Below, piece after piece: positions 55,914 through 64,000 of a DNA stretch of 64,000 nt. The position numbers and the translations under genes are program-made. Below the pieces are notes generated by a model. The model ran no database searches, had not been told where the DNA came from, and saw nothing but the letters and a program-made list of their open reading frames with translations. This stretch comes from Myxococcus llanfairpwllgwyngyllgogerychwyrndrobwllllantysiliogogogochensis (GTDB lineage Bacteria > Myxococcota > Myxococcia > Myxococcales > Myxococcaceae), in contig NZ_VIFM01000010.1 in assembly GCF_006636215.1 (NCBI RefSeq), positions 28,249 to 92,248 of the forward strand, read 5' to 3'. The number at the start of each line of letters is the position of its first letter. Position 1 is the stretch's first letter.

Positions 55914-57233
55914 ATGAATCTGAGACGTCTGTGCAGCATCTTCGTCGTGCCCGCGCTGCTTGCGACTGGCTGCGGAGCGCTGGAGGACTCGAAGGCCGTG
56001 GGCGATGAGACGCGGGAGGCTAACGCGGACCTCGCGACGTCGGCCGTCTTCTCGGGCACGGTGCGCAACTCGGCGGGCGCCGTGCAGGCGGGCGTCACGG
56101 TGGTCATCAACGGAATCTCCCGGACCACGGACACCACCGGCCGGTACTTCATGTCCGTCGTGGCGTCGGCCAACGGCTACGTCCTCACCCTCCGGAAGAA
56201 CGGACTGGCCTCGGCGACCGAGTTCTATTCGGCGAGCAAGACGAGCCTCAACCACACCCTGGAGACGGGCTTCGTGCAGACCGTCAGCCCGACGGTGGAC
56301 AGCACGGTGACCACGCCCAGCGGCGTGAAGGTGAACCTGAAGGCGAACACGCTCGTCAACGCCAGCGGCGTGCCGGCCACGGGCCCGGTCAGCATCACCG
56401 TCGCGAGTTATGACCCGATGCGCATGCCGGGCGACTTCACGGCGGTGAACTCCAGCGGGCAGCAGGTCGCGCTCGAGTCCGTGGGCGCCGTCTTCGTGGG
56501 CGCCACCGATGCCAGCGGCGCGGCCCTCAACCTGGCGACGGGGGCCACCGCGACGGGCTTCATCCCCGTGCCCACGCAGGTGGGTAACATGCCGGCGTGT
56601 GTCTCCGACGGCACCTGTCGACTCGCGATGTGGAAGTTCAACGAGACGACGGGCAAGTGGGAGGAGAAGTCCGCCAACATGCAGTTCGGCCCAACGGGCA
56701 CCACCTTCACCATGCAGGGCACGAGCAGCATCTCCGGCGCCGTCCCCATCAGCACGGGCGGGCTGGGCATGTGGAACGCGGACATCGAGAAGCGCGAGCC
56801 CGCCTGCACCATTATCGAACTCGTGGGTTTCCCGGAGACCTGCTTCGGCACGACGGGCACCGTCCAGTTCAGCCTGAAGCTGCCCAACGCGGCGGGCACG
56901 CTCATGCCGCGCACCGACACGATGTCCCAGGCGTCGCCCTTCATCGTGCTCTACAACATCCGCGCGAACGCCTTGCAGGAGGTGGGAATCACGTTCCCGG
57001 CCGGCGCTCCCACGAACTGCGCGAAGAACCTGGACATCTCCTCCACGCCCGCCGCCTCGGCCGGCTACCCGTTGTACACCACGGCGGGCGGAGTCACCCG
57101 GTTCAACTCGGGCGCTCCGTGGGGAGGCACCGGCTACCCGAAGGACCCGATCGGCAACATGATCGACTTCGACGACGTGGCCCAGGGCACGCACCCCTGC
57201 AAGTCGCGCGTGCAGTTCACGACAGAGCTGTAG
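55914..57233 (+). CDS. Lipoprotein with carboxypeptidase-regulatory-like domain
   Basis: The 439-residue protein starts at ATG 55914 with GGAGG seven bases upstream. The signal ends in LLATGC. Residues ~40-110 look like a carboxypeptidase-regulatory/Ig-like fold (FSGTVRNSAGAVQAGVTVVI, then TTDTTGRYFMSV). The remainder is a long beta-rich region with a few Cys residues and no catalytic motif I recognise. The segment SVGAVFVGATDASGAALNLA to FIPVPTQVG resembles surface-adhesion or Ig-type modules. It sits between two other exported proteins in the same direction. Confidence 0.82.
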   Translation: MNLRRLCSIFVVPALLATGCGALEDSKAVGDETREANADLATSAVFSGTVRNSAGAVQAGVTVVINGISRTTDTTGRYFMSVVASANGYVLTLRKNGLASATEFYSASKTSLNHTLETGFVQTVSPTVDSTVTTPSGVKVNLKANTLVNASGVPATGPVSITVASYDPMRMPGDFTAVNSSGQQVALESVGAVFVGATDASGAALNLATGATATGFIPVPTQVGNMPACVSDGTCRLAMWKFNETTGKWEEKSANMQFGPTGTTFTMQGTSSISGAVPISTGGLGMWNADIEKREPACTIIELVGFPETCFGTTGTVQFSLKLPNAAGTLMPRTDTMSQASPFIVLYNIRANALQEVGITFPAGAPTNCAKNLDISSTPAASAGYPLYTTAGGVTRFNSGAPWGGTGYPKDPIGNMIDFDDVAQGTHPCKSRVQFTTEL

Positions 57234-57368
57234 TCGCTTCCCACCGGCCCGTCCCCTCAAGTCCCGAGCGGGACAGGCCGCTCGTTGCTCGGCGACGAAG
57301 CCTCCGACCGTTCGATTCGGAGGGAAATGACTCACAGGGAATGCGGCACCCGGACGAGGAGAAATCCG

Positions 57369-58424
57369 ATGATCAGTGATCGTGGCTGGAGAAGTGTTCT
57401 TCTTGGTGCCTGCGCTGTCCTGAGCCTGTCCTGCGGTGAAGGCCTGCTGCCCGAGGAGGAACGGGCGGGTGCTGGCATCCCGGGGAATGAGGTCGGTACC
57501 GTGGATGAGGTGGGCCAGGCGCTGACCGACGAGCTCGGCTCCGTGCTGGGCTCACCCGTCGCCACGAACAATACGTGTGCCGCGATCGATGAGCACACTC
57601 CGGCCTGCACCACCCAGACCACGGCTCCGGACCGCTCCTATTACTGGACCGCGCCCTCCACCGGCATGTTCACCTTCACCACGACGGGCGCCACCTTTGA
57701 CACGGTGCTCCTGCTCCTCGATGCGTCCACCCATGCGTCGCTGGGCTGCAACGACGATGCGAGCAGCACGACGTTCCAGTCCTCGGTGACGGTGAACCTC
57801 ACCGCCGGCACGCGGGTGAAGATTGTCGTCGATGGCTACAGCACCCGCTGCGGCGACTTCGCGCTCAACATCTCCGCGCCGACCTTCGCGGGCTGCGCAG
57901 CGGTGAAGGCCGCGATTCCCAGCGCTCCCGATGGGGAGTACGTCATCAACCCGACCGGCGCCCGGCCCATCTCCGCCTACTGCGACATGCGGTTGGGGGT
58001 TGAGCTCTGCACGGAAGATGTGGGCGTTCGCCGGGGACGAACGCGTGAGGGCTCGAACCTCGACTACGTCATGATGAGCCTGCTTGCTCGCACGTCCGGG
58101 CTCTGTAGCGTGTGGGCCCTCCGCGGCGCCAGCGACAATCGTCCCATCGACGCCCTCGTCGCCGCTGGGAACCCGAGCATGGGGACCTGTCAGGCCCTGG
58201 GTTTCGTGAGTGATGGGACAATCACCCTTTGTGATTTCGGTAGCGAGCGGGGGACCTGCGGCTACAACGTGAGCAGCGGCTATTATCGATATGGCAATGG
58301 CTGCATGGGTTGTTCCTTGAACGACGGCTATTACACCTCGTACAAGCTCCAGGGCCCGATGCGGATCTCCACGGTCATATCGAGCATGGACGGCAGCACC
58401 CGTTCAGTCTGCCGCACGCGCTGA
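57369..58424 (+). CDS. Lipoprotein with PPC-like domain and GON-like C-terminal domain
   Basis: The 351-residue protein starts at ATG 57369 with GAGGAG eight bases upstream; the lipobox ends SLSC. Residues ~75-180 are a PPC-like beta-sandwich (TCAAIDEHTPACTTQ, FDTVLLLLD, CNDDAS) closely matching the C-terminus of the kelch protein. Residues ~180-351 start CAAVKAAIPSAPDGEYVINP and continue ISAYCDM, ELCTEDVGVRRGRTREGSNLD and CSVWALRG. This resembles GON domains known from metalloproteases and some bacterial secreted proteins. No protease motif is present. A surface binding role is likely. Confidence 0.75.
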   Translation: MISDRGWRSVLLGACAVLSLSCGEGLLPEEERAGAGIPGNEVGTVDEVGQALTDELGSVLGSPVATNNTCAAIDEHTPACTTQTTAPDRSYYWTAPSTGMFTFTTTGATFDTVLLLLDASTHASLGCNDDASSTTFQSSVTVNLTAGTRVKIVVDGYSTRCGDFALNISAPTFAGCAAVKAAIPSAPDGEYVINPTGARPISAYCDMRLGVELCTEDVGVRRGRTREGSNLDYVMMSLLARTSGLCSVWALRGASDNRPIDALVAAGNPSMGTCQALGFVSDGTITLCDFGSERGTCGYNVSSGYYRYGNGCMGCSLNDGYYTSYKLQGPMRISTVISSMDGSTRSVCRTR

Positions 58425-58516
58425 CGATAGGGGGCGCTCCAGTCGCCTGGACCTATTCCAGGATGCGCCCATGCTGGAGCACGGACACGATTCGCTCCTC
58501 CTGGGTGGGGGATGCG

Positions 58517-58544
58517 GGGTTGGCCCTGGAGAGAGGGCCAACCC
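58517..58544 (+). terminator. Hairpin after the GON-like lipoprotein gene
   Basis: GGGTTGGCCC pairs perfectly with GGGCCAACCC (10-bp stem, 8-nt loop), 93 bp after the stop. No T-run follows. Confidence 0.5.
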
Positions 58545-58551
58545 ACCCGTT

Positions 58552-58674
58552 GAATCAGTTGCGGACGATGATGTAGCTGAGCCGAAGCCAACGAAGCTCA
58601 CGTCGCGCGAGACCAGCAGGTAGCTCACCTGGCCCGCGTTTACGACCGACAGGCCCTTGTTGGAATAGCGGTAC
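58552..58674 (-). other. Possible decayed coding fragment
   Basis: On the - strand, one frame reads RYSNKGLSVVNAGQ then VSYLLVSRDVSFVGFG. A neighbouring frame continues LSYIIVRN and a stop. Together they look like the C-terminus of a beta-rich protein with a frameshift, but no gene body remains. The fragment abuts the stop of the thioredoxin-like gene. Confidence 0.2.
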
Positions 58675-60000
58675 TCACTTCGCGCCTGGGAGCGCGGACA
58701 GCGCGGCGCGCACCGCGTCCACCGCGTACTGGGAGAACTCCCGCTGCATCCTGGGCAGCCGTTCCGCCTCGGAGAGCGCCGTCTCCAGGTCCTTGCGCGC
58801 CTCGTCCTCGCGGCCCGCCCGCTCCAGCGTCCGCGCCCGACTCAGCCAGACCGCCAACCGTCGGCCGCCCTGGGCCCGCTTCAGCGCACGGTCCGTCGCG
58901 GCGAGCGCCTCGTCATAGTGGCCGAGCTCTCGGAGGTTCGCGGCCACCCGTGTACTGGCGGAGAAGTCGTCCGGGAGCTCGCGCTCCGTCTGGACGAAGA
59001 GTTCGAGGGTGTCCGCCAGGTGCCCGCTCAACTCGGCGGCGCTGTAGAGCTGCGAGTCCCACGCTGCCCTGCCCCGCGCGGTGGTCTCCTCGGCGCGGTA
59101 CGCGAGCACCTTCGCGTAGTACTCCTCGGAGAGCTTCCGGGCGCCCTCCTTGTCGCCCCTCGCCGCGAGCAGGTCCGCCATGGAGTCGTAGAGCCAGGTC
59201 TGGCTCTTCGTGCCGTGCTTCTGGGCCTGCTCGAAGGCCTTCTCGAAGTAGACCTCCAGCGCCTTCATGGCCGGCGCGGCCCAGGGCTTGGGTTCGTTGG
59301 CGTAGCTCGCGCACGAGTAGCCGGTGCTCGCCGGGCCCGCTTGCCCCTCCTCGTCGAGGCTGGGGACGGTCCTCACCGCGTACTCCGCGCAGGCCTGGAA
59401 GGCCTCCGCGTTCCACAGCGCATTGAGCGCGGACTCCACCGCCCGGGTGCGACGGCTCCAATCCCTGGGGCCCTGCTCCACCGCCTCCTGATACTTCCGC
59501 GCGGCCAGTTCGTGCTCCCTCCGGGCATGGGCGCGGTCGCCCTCGAGCAGCAGCAGATCCGGCCCCGACACCTGGGCGCTCAGCGCGCGCCGGGCATCGT
59601 CGAGCAGCGCCAGGACATCCTCCAGCGCCGCGCCTCCCATCCAGCGCACCGCGGGCGTCTCCGTCTCGGAGTCGAGCACCAGCAACGTGGGCAGGTTGTC
59701 CACCGGGAAGCGCTCGAGGAGCGGCTCATTGATGGGGTCATCCACGTCCACCGCGAGCAGGACGTAGTCCTTCGCCTTCGCGATGAAGCCGGGCGCGGCG
59801 AAGACCTGGGCCTCCATGGTCCGACAGGGCGGACACCACACCGCGCCGAAGTCGATGAAGAGCGGCTTGCGCTCGGCGCGGGCCTGGGCGAGCGCCGCGG
59901 CGTAGTCGTTCTGGATGAACGTCGCGTATTCGGGCGGACGTGCTTTCGTGGTGGCACAGCCCACGAGGACCATGAGGCAGACGGGGAGGAGTCGCTTCAT
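58675..60000 (-). CDS. Thioredoxin-fold lipoprotein with helical-repeat tail
   Basis: The 441-residue protein has a lipoprotein signal ending VLVGC. Residues ~35-145 form a thioredoxin-like domain with the active-site motif GAVWCPPCRTME and the cis-Pro segment NLPTLLVLD, as in DsbD-C-terminal or thiol:disulfide interchange domains. The rest (residues ~150-441) is helical with TPR-like pairs (LALLDD to ARKYQEAVEQG, and LGHYDEALAATDRALKRA). It is probably attached to a membrane facing the periplasm, acting in disulfide reduction or folding with a protein-binding tail. ATG 60000 lacks a strong ribosome-binding site; ATG 60033 is an alternative. Confidence 0.85.
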   Translation of the reverse strand: MKRLLPVCLMVLVGCATTKARPPEYATFIQNDYAAALAQARAERKPLFIDFGAVWCPPCRTMEAQVFAAPGFIAKAKDYVLLAVDVDDPINEPLLERFPVDNLPTLLVLDSETETPAVRWMGGAALEDVLALLDDARRALSAQVSGPDLLLLEGDRAHARREHELAARKYQEAVEQGPRDWSRRTRAVESALNALWNAEAFQACAEYAVRTVPSLDEEGQAGPASTGYSCASYANEPKPWAAPAMKALEVYFEKAFEQAQKHGTKSQTWLYDSMADLLAARGDKEGARKLSEEYYAKVLAYRAEETTARGRAAWDSQLYSAAELSGHLADTLELFVQTERELPDDFSASTRVAANLRELGHYDEALAATDRALKRAQGGRRLAVWLSRARTLERAGREDEARKDLETALSEAERLPRMQREFSQYAVDAVRAALSALPGAK

Positions 60001-60049
60001 GGGAAGCGACTCTAGTCCACCGCCCTGCCCCATCCACCGGGCTCGCGGC

Positions 60050-60427
60050 TCACCTGGGCGGGTTCACCACGACGTAGGAGACCTCGGTACCGGAGTAGCG
60101 AGGCTGGTACCAGGTGCCTTCGCAGTTCTGGTACGTGACGCCGCTGACCACGGCCGTTGAACACGCCGGAGGAAGCGAGCGGGCCACGGAGCCAATGGCC
60201 GCCGCGGTGACAGTGGCGGTCGCCGTCACGGCGGCGGCCGTCGCGACCGGGTGATAGTTCCGGTCGACATCCACGTCGATGTCGCGGTGCACGTCGACAT
60301 CCCGATTGACGTTGGAATTGACGTGAGTCCTCGTCGTGGTGCGGACCGCACGCGCCTCGGCGCTTCCTGCGAGCAGTCCGAAGCCAAGGACGACCGCGAG
60401 GGACTTCAGGAATGAATGGGGGCTCAT
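60050..60427 (-). CDS. Small exported protein, DUF6515-like, with Asp/Val/Arg repeats
   Basis: The 125-residue protein has a signal peptide (LAVVLGFGLLAGSAEA). A short run of alternating V/I-D units (RDVDVHRDIDVDVDRNYH) is followed by an Ala/Thr-rich hydrophobic stretch. The C-terminal YQNCEGTWYQPRYSGTEVSY then VVVNPP resembles the ending of DUF6515-type proteins. The start at 60427 has AGGAG nine bases upstream. It follows the DUF2092-like gene by 17 bp, so the two are likely co-transcribed. Function unknown. Confidence 0.75.
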   Translation of the reverse strand: MSPHSFLKSLAVVLGFGLLAGSAEARAVRTTTRTHVNSNVNRDVDVHRDIDVDVDRNYHPVATAAAVTATATVTAAAIGSVARSLPPACSTAVVSGVTYQNCEGTWYQPRYSGTEVSYVVVNPPR

Positions 60428-60444
60428 GGGTTCAGGCTCCTGGC

Positions 60445-61257
60445 TCACGGGCTTCTTCCGGGATTCGACGGGCCTGCATCGAATTGAATCCGGTGGGAGC
60501 CCTTCGGGGGGTTGAACGCGAACACCGCGTTGCCGACGTTGGGCTTCAGGTTCCAATCGAGGACCGCGACGTGCTGAGGCTGCGTGGGGTCCTGGGTGTT
60601 CGTGATGACGAGCTTCCGAGGCAGGGGCTTGTCCCCCTTCTCGATCCAGACCTGCCAGTCCACGCCTTGCTGCTTGAAGGCGTACTGCTCGGTCTCCACG
60701 CCGTCGATGGTGGCGGGCCCCACGTCGATAGCCGACTGGATGTCCTTGATGCCGCTCTTGTCCGTCCCCCAATAGAAGAGGTCGACCAATGGAATCTCGA
60801 CACCGTAGCGATGCTCGGCGGTGGCGATGGTCTGCGCCAGCGTGGGAGGAGCATCGAACGAGGCGTAGTAACCGCCCTTCGGGCCATTCACCGTGAAGGT
60901 CTTCCCGTCATAGAAGAACTGGCGCTGCTTCCGGTCAGACTTGATGTCGACCCTGAGCTTGTCGGGGCGGCGCGCGCGGAGCTCTGCTTCCGAGGACAGT
61001 TGGATCTTCTGACCACTGTCCAGGACCTCGTCCGTGGTCGTCTCCGCCGTGATCGCGAATGCAGGCAAGCTCCTCAGGAAGCCGCCCATCTCCTCCAAGG
61101 CCTTGATGGCGTTGGGGTCGACCGCGGGCGCATCCTGGGGACCCGCGGCTGCCTGCCCTGGTGCCGCGAGCGCGGGCGAGAAACCACTCACCAGTCCGCC
61201 CGCGCAGAGCACCAGCGAAAGCAGCCGCTTCTTCGAACCAATGCCTTGAAGCCCCAT
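60445..61257 (-). CDS. DUF2092-family periplasmic protein
   Basis: The 270-residue protein has a signal peptide (LSLVLCAGGLVSGFSPALA). The body matches the DUF2092 pattern: VDPNAIKALEEMGGFLRSLPAFAI, then LRARRPDKLRVDI, FFYDGKTFTV and DWQVWIEKGDKPLPRKLVITN. This family has a LolA/LppX-like beta fold and may carry a hydrophobic ligand. GGGAGG lies about eight bases before ATG 61257. It is the first gene of a two-gene unit with the DUF6515-like protein. Confidence 0.85.
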   Translation of the reverse strand: MGLQGIGSKKRLLSLVLCAGGLVSGFSPALAAPGQAAAGPQDAPAVDPNAIKALEEMGGFLRSLPAFAITAETTTDEVLDSGQKIQLSSEAELRARRPDKLRVDIKSDRKQRQFFYDGKTFTVNGPKGGYYASFDAPPTLAQTIATAEHRYGVEIPLVDLFYWGTDKSGIKDIQSAIDVGPATIDGVETEQYAFKQQGVDWQVWIEKGDKPLPRKLVITNTQDPTQPQHVAVLDWNLKPNVGNAVFAFNPPKGSHRIQFDAGPSNPGRSP

Positions 61258-61344
61258 GCCGAACGCCTCCCCTGCGGATGTCCAGAAGTCAGCTCCGCAT
61301 CAACTTGGAGATGCGTGGGGCATGAGCAAGTCCAGGCGGGCCTT

Positions 61345-61376
61345 GCTCACTCCAGGCCACCAGGCCTGGAGCGAGC
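61345..61376 (-). terminator. Hairpin after the MATE transporter gene
   Basis: CTCCAGGCC and GGCCTGGAG form a perfect 9-bp stem around ACCA. GCTC and GAGC extend it across a mismatch. It sits 38 bp past the - strand stop at 61415, with no T-run. Confidence 0.55.
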
Positions 61377-61414
61377 CCCCGCCGCGCACGCCAGGTCTTT
61401 GAGATGACTGAAGG

Positions 61415-62803
61415 CTACGCGCTCACGACGGCCACCACGGCGGGCGCTTCCACCGGGTCGACCAGGGACTTCTGCTCCCACGCCCTGCTCTTCCACCGAA
61501 TCCACATGGAGATGCCCCGCAGCCACTCGTCGGCGGCGACAGCCAGCCACACGCCCGCGAGCCCCAGGTTCAGCTTGAAGACCAGGACGTAGCCCAGCGG
61601 CAAGCTCATGCAGACCATGGACAAGAAGCCCATGTACACGGTGAACGGAGCATCCCCCGCGGACCGCAGCGCGTTCACCAAGACGAGGTTGAAGGAGCGC
61701 CCCGTCTCCAAGAGGAGCCCCATGACGATGACCTGGGACGTGAGCCGCACGATGTCGCCGTCATGGGTGAACAACCCCACCAGCGGCGCGCGGACCAGGA
61801 TGGCCGCCACGTCCACGACGAAGGTGATGGCCACCGCCCACTTCAAACTCTGGAGCACACGACGGTACGCCTCGTCGACCTGCCCCGCGCCCACCAGCCG
61901 GCCCACGATGATGGCCGTGCCCATGCCGACGGCGAGGCTGAACAGGAAGATGTACTGGGAAATCGCATTCGCGTACTGCCGCGAGGCCAGCGCCGTGGGC
62001 CCCAGGAACGTCACGTAGTAGAGGAACACCGCCTGGCAGGACTGATACGTGCCCTGCTCCACGGCGGAGGGAATCCCCACCCGGAGGATCTTCCGGAGCG
62101 TGTCGCGAGAGAACGTCACGTAGTCGCGCGCCCGCATCTTCACGTCCATCACCCGGTACAGGAGCCAGGCGAACACGACGAGCGCCACCGCGCGGCTTCC
62201 CACCGTGGACAGGGCCGCGCCGGCCACTTCCAGCCGGGGAACGCCAAGCAGCCCGAAGATGAGCAGCGCATTGCCGCCCACGTGCAGCGCGTTCATCCCC
62301 AGCGCGATGAACATCGACTCGCGCGTGAAGCCGTAGGTGCGAATCAGGCTGGAGCAGACGTTGATGAGCGCCTGGAGGAAGATGAACCCTCCGGCGATTC
62401 CCATGTACGTGCGCGCGTGCTCCAACACGATGCCGTGCAGGTTCATCCGCAGCAGCAGCGCATCGCCGAAGAGCAAGAGCCCCGCGCTCACCGTCACGCC
62501 GAGCAGCAGGTTCAGGGTGATGGCCACCGCGGAGATGCGCGCGGCCTCCTCCGAACGTCGCGCGCCCAGGTACTGGGACACCACGACGGAGGCACCGTTG
62601 CTCACCACCTCCATGATGAGGATGCAGATGAACAGGTACTGATTGACGACGCCGACCGCGGAGACCGCGTCGTCGGACACACCGCTGAGCATCAGCGTGT
62701 CCGCCGTCCCCATCATCATGAAGAGGAGGAGCTCCAGGAAGATCGGCCAGGTCAGCCGAAACAACCCCATCCGGGTGGGGCCCTGCACAGTCGTGTCTGC
62801 CAT
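61415..62803 (-). CDS. MATE-family multidrug/toxic compound efflux transporter
   Basis: The 462-residue protein has about twelve hydrophobic segments in two similar halves, typical of MATE exporters driven by Na+ or H+. Characteristic segments include LTWPIFLELLLFMMMGTADTLM, then GVVNQYLFICILIMEVVSNGASVVVSQYLGA in the first half, and VGIPSAVEQGTYQ, then GTAIIVGRLVGAGQVDEAYRRV in the second. ATG 62803 gives MADTTVQGPTRM; a longer form from 62881 adds 26 non-family residues. It lies in the inner membrane. Proximity to the NRPS is too loose to call it the product exporter. Confidence 0.9.
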   Translation of the reverse strand: MADTTVQGPTRMGLFRLTWPIFLELLLFMMMGTADTLMLSGVSDDAVSAVGVVNQYLFICILIMEVVSNGASVVVSQYLGARRSEEAARISAVAITLNLLLGVTVSAGLLLFGDALLLRMNLHGIVLEHARTYMGIAGGFIFLQALINVCSSLIRTYGFTRESMFIALGMNALHVGGNALLIFGLLGVPRLEVAGAALSTVGSRAVALVVFAWLLYRVMDVKMRARDYVTFSRDTLRKILRVGIPSAVEQGTYQSCQAVFLYYVTFLGPTALASRQYANAISQYIFLFSLAVGMGTAIIVGRLVGAGQVDEAYRRVLQSLKWAVAITFVVDVAAILVRAPLVGLFTHDGDIVRLTSQVIVMGLLLETGRSFNLVLVNALRSAGDAPFTVYMGFLSMVCMSLPLGYVLVFKLNLGLAGVWLAVAADEWLRGISMWIRWKSRAWEQKSLVDPVEAPAVVAVVSA

Positions 62804-62957
62804 GGTCCGCCGCGCTGAACTCGCGCGAGGGACTAACAGTCGCCGCACTGCGTCGCCAGCCCGTTCGCGCCTGCCTGCCATGGACTCAGGGAGCCTCGCG
62901 GCTCCTATGAGCTCAAATGACGAACGTGCGCACGTGACGGGCGAGTCACGCGCGTCG

Positions 62958-63770
62958 TCAGTGCTTCATCAGCTCGCGCGAGGAGTCCACCACCGGCGAC
63001 TTCTCCGAGGAGGCGGAGCTCACCTTGAACAGCGGCTCGGAGCCGCCCTTCACGTTGTTGCGAGACGCGCTCGGGGGCGAGGACTCGTTGGAGGAGAGCG
63101 ACGGAGTCGACACGGGCGAGTTGGGAGCCAGGCTCTCCTGCTGCTTCTTCGCCGCCGCGCGGCTGCGTCGCCACAGGAAGTAGCCGATGGCGGCCACCGC
63201 GAGCACGCCCATGACGGCGTACTGGCCTTCCTTGAACTTGGAGATGAGCATGTCCAGCTCGCCGCCGAAGTGGAAGCCGAGCCACACGAAGATGGGCGCG
63301 GATAGGAGCGCGGCCAGCCCATCCCAGAAGATGAAGCGCCAGTAGGACATGCCCACCGAGCCCGCGGTGAAGTACGTCACCGCGCGCACGCCCGGCATGA
63401 AGCGCGCGATGCAGACAATCTTCTGTCCGTGGCGCTCGAAGAGCCCTTCCACCCGCGCGCGCTTCTCCGCCGTGACGATGCGCGCGAAGAAGCCTCCGCC
63501 CTTGCCATCGCCGTTGCGCCCCAACTTTCCGCCCAGCCGACGGCCGGCGAAGAAGATGAGGCTGTCACCCACGAGGATGCCGGCGAAGCCCACCGCCATC
63601 ATCACCGGGAGGCTCGCGGCGCCCTTGTGCGCCAGGAAGCCGCCCAGGATGAGCGAGATGTCCTCCGGCAGGGGAACCCCCAGGCCGCAGGCCACGAGGA
63701 TGCCAAAGACGGTGGCATAGGCGATGAAACCCTGTGAGTCGCCGAGCAGGTTGGTGAGAAGGTCTTGCAC
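62958..63770 (-). CDS. DedA-family membrane protein
   Basis: The 270-residue protein shows the DedA/SNARE-assoc pattern: GVPLPEDISLILGGFLAH, GDSLIFFAGRRLGGKLGR, the conserved Arg/Gly segment ARFMPGVRAVTYFTAGSVGM, and C-terminal membrane helices. DedA proteins act in envelope lipid handling (undecaprenyl phosphate or aminophospholipid translocation). The C-terminal ~60 residues are a Ser/Pro/Lys-rich cytoplasmic tail (AAKKQQESLAPNSPVSTPSL), which is longer than usual. Confidence 0.9.
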   Translation of the reverse strand: MQDLLTNLLGDSQGFIAYATVFGILVACGLGVPLPEDISLILGGFLAHKGAASLPVMMAVGFAGILVGDSLIFFAGRRLGGKLGRNGDGKGGGFFARIVTAEKRARVEGLFERHGQKIVCIARFMPGVRAVTYFTAGSVGMSYWRFIFWDGLAALLSAPIFVWLGFHFGGELDMLISKFKEGQYAVMGVLAVAAIGYFLWRRSRAAAKKQQESLAPNSPVSTPSLSSNESSPPSASRNNVKGGSEPLFKVSSASSEKSPVVDSSRELMKH

Positions 63771-63786
63771 GCGTTGTCCCGTCCGT

Positions 63787-64000
63787 TCACTTCCGATTGG
63801 CTTGCTGGGTCACCGCCCGAGCCAGCCCATCCAGCGCCCACACATCAACCGGGCGCGTGTCCTCAAAACTCCGCGACAGGGTCTTCAAACCGAAGTACCC
63901 CTCGCGCTGGGCCGCCTCGTAGGCCCCCGCTGGTGCCCCCGTCGCCGTCAGGGCCAGCGCTCGGCTCAGCAGCGCCACCCCGTAGTCGTCGACCGTCCCC
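63787..64000 (-). CDS. Hypothetical protein, C-terminal fragment (runs off right edge)
   Basis: Seventy residues are visible, starting outside the window and ending at the stop at 63787. The sequence TVDDYGVALLSRALALTATG, then AYEAAQREGYFGLKTLSRSFEDTRPVDVW, looks like a genuine C-terminus, mainly helical. I cannot assign a family. It lies 16 bp upstream of the DedA gene and is probably co-transcribed with it. Confidence 0.7.
   Translation of the reverse strand, partial: GTVDDYGVALLSRALALTATGAPAGAYEAAQREGYFGLKTLSRSFEDTRPVDVWALDGLARAVTQQANRK

Noticed and set aside
1..64000. tRNA/rRNA genes, CRISPR arrays, insertion sequences, phage integration sites
   Set aside because: None was recognised on either strand; long DNA repeats found are NRPS modules or domains rather than mobile elements.

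Overview
The window is GC-rich DNA with very strong third-position GC. It carries an enormous NRPS/PKS gene, many secreted lipoproteins, paired Cys/Trp-Asp secreted repeats and a sigma-54-like promoter. This combination fits a myxobacterium (Myxococcota, probably Cystobacterineae); the assignment is an inference from style and gene content, not from a marker gene. No rRNA, tRNA, CRISPR array, IS element or phage gene was recognised.

Region 1 (1-39129, + strand) is one uninterrupted reading frame of about 13,000 codons that enters from the left edge. It encodes the C-terminal part of a hybrid megasynthase: (C)-A-PCP, three C-A-PCP modules, a minimal malonyl-type KS-AT-ACP module, a C domain followed by a degenerate A domain split by a luciferase-like monooxygenase (LLM) with no carrier, six more C-A-PCP modules, and a terminal thioesterase. 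Hand-read specificity codes suggest Ser for modules 3 and 6, Asp for module 11 and a Val-like residue for module 2; the others are unassigned. The two Ser A domains are near-identical 1.4 kb repeats with codon usage unlike their surroundings, and modules 7, 9 and 10 are close copies. The likely product is a (lipo)peptide of at least ten amino acids with one acetate extension and an LLM-dependent oxidation, released or cyclised by the thioesterase.

Region 2 (39433-42191) has a FeeM-like N-acyltransferase and a heme-oxygenase-like diiron protein in one + strand unit, convergent with a LuxR-type regulator. It may be a small N-acyl amino acid locus next to the megasynthase. Region 3 (42389-47841) has a DoxX-like membrane protein, a lipoprotein alpha/beta hydrolase, a frameshifted DUF4287 gene, two AraC regulators and a secreted S33-type hydrolase.

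Region 4 (47842-51137) has a repetitive Met/Pro-rich protein of unknown function, preceded by a 21-bp-spaced operator-like repeat and a sigma-54-like promoter and followed by a strong terminator, plus an unrecognised cytoplasmic protein. Region 5 (51339-58424) is a run of exported proteins: a PQQ/sorbosone dehydrogenase-like lipoprotein, a Cys-repeat protein, a kelch propeller, a large lipoprotein and a GON-like lipoprotein. The kelch and GON-like proteins share a beta-sandwich domain.

Region 6 (58675-64000, - strand) holds a thioredoxin-fold lipoprotein with a helical repeat tail, a small DUF6515-like protein paired with a DUF2092-like protein, a MATE transporter, a DedA protein and a gene running off the right edge.
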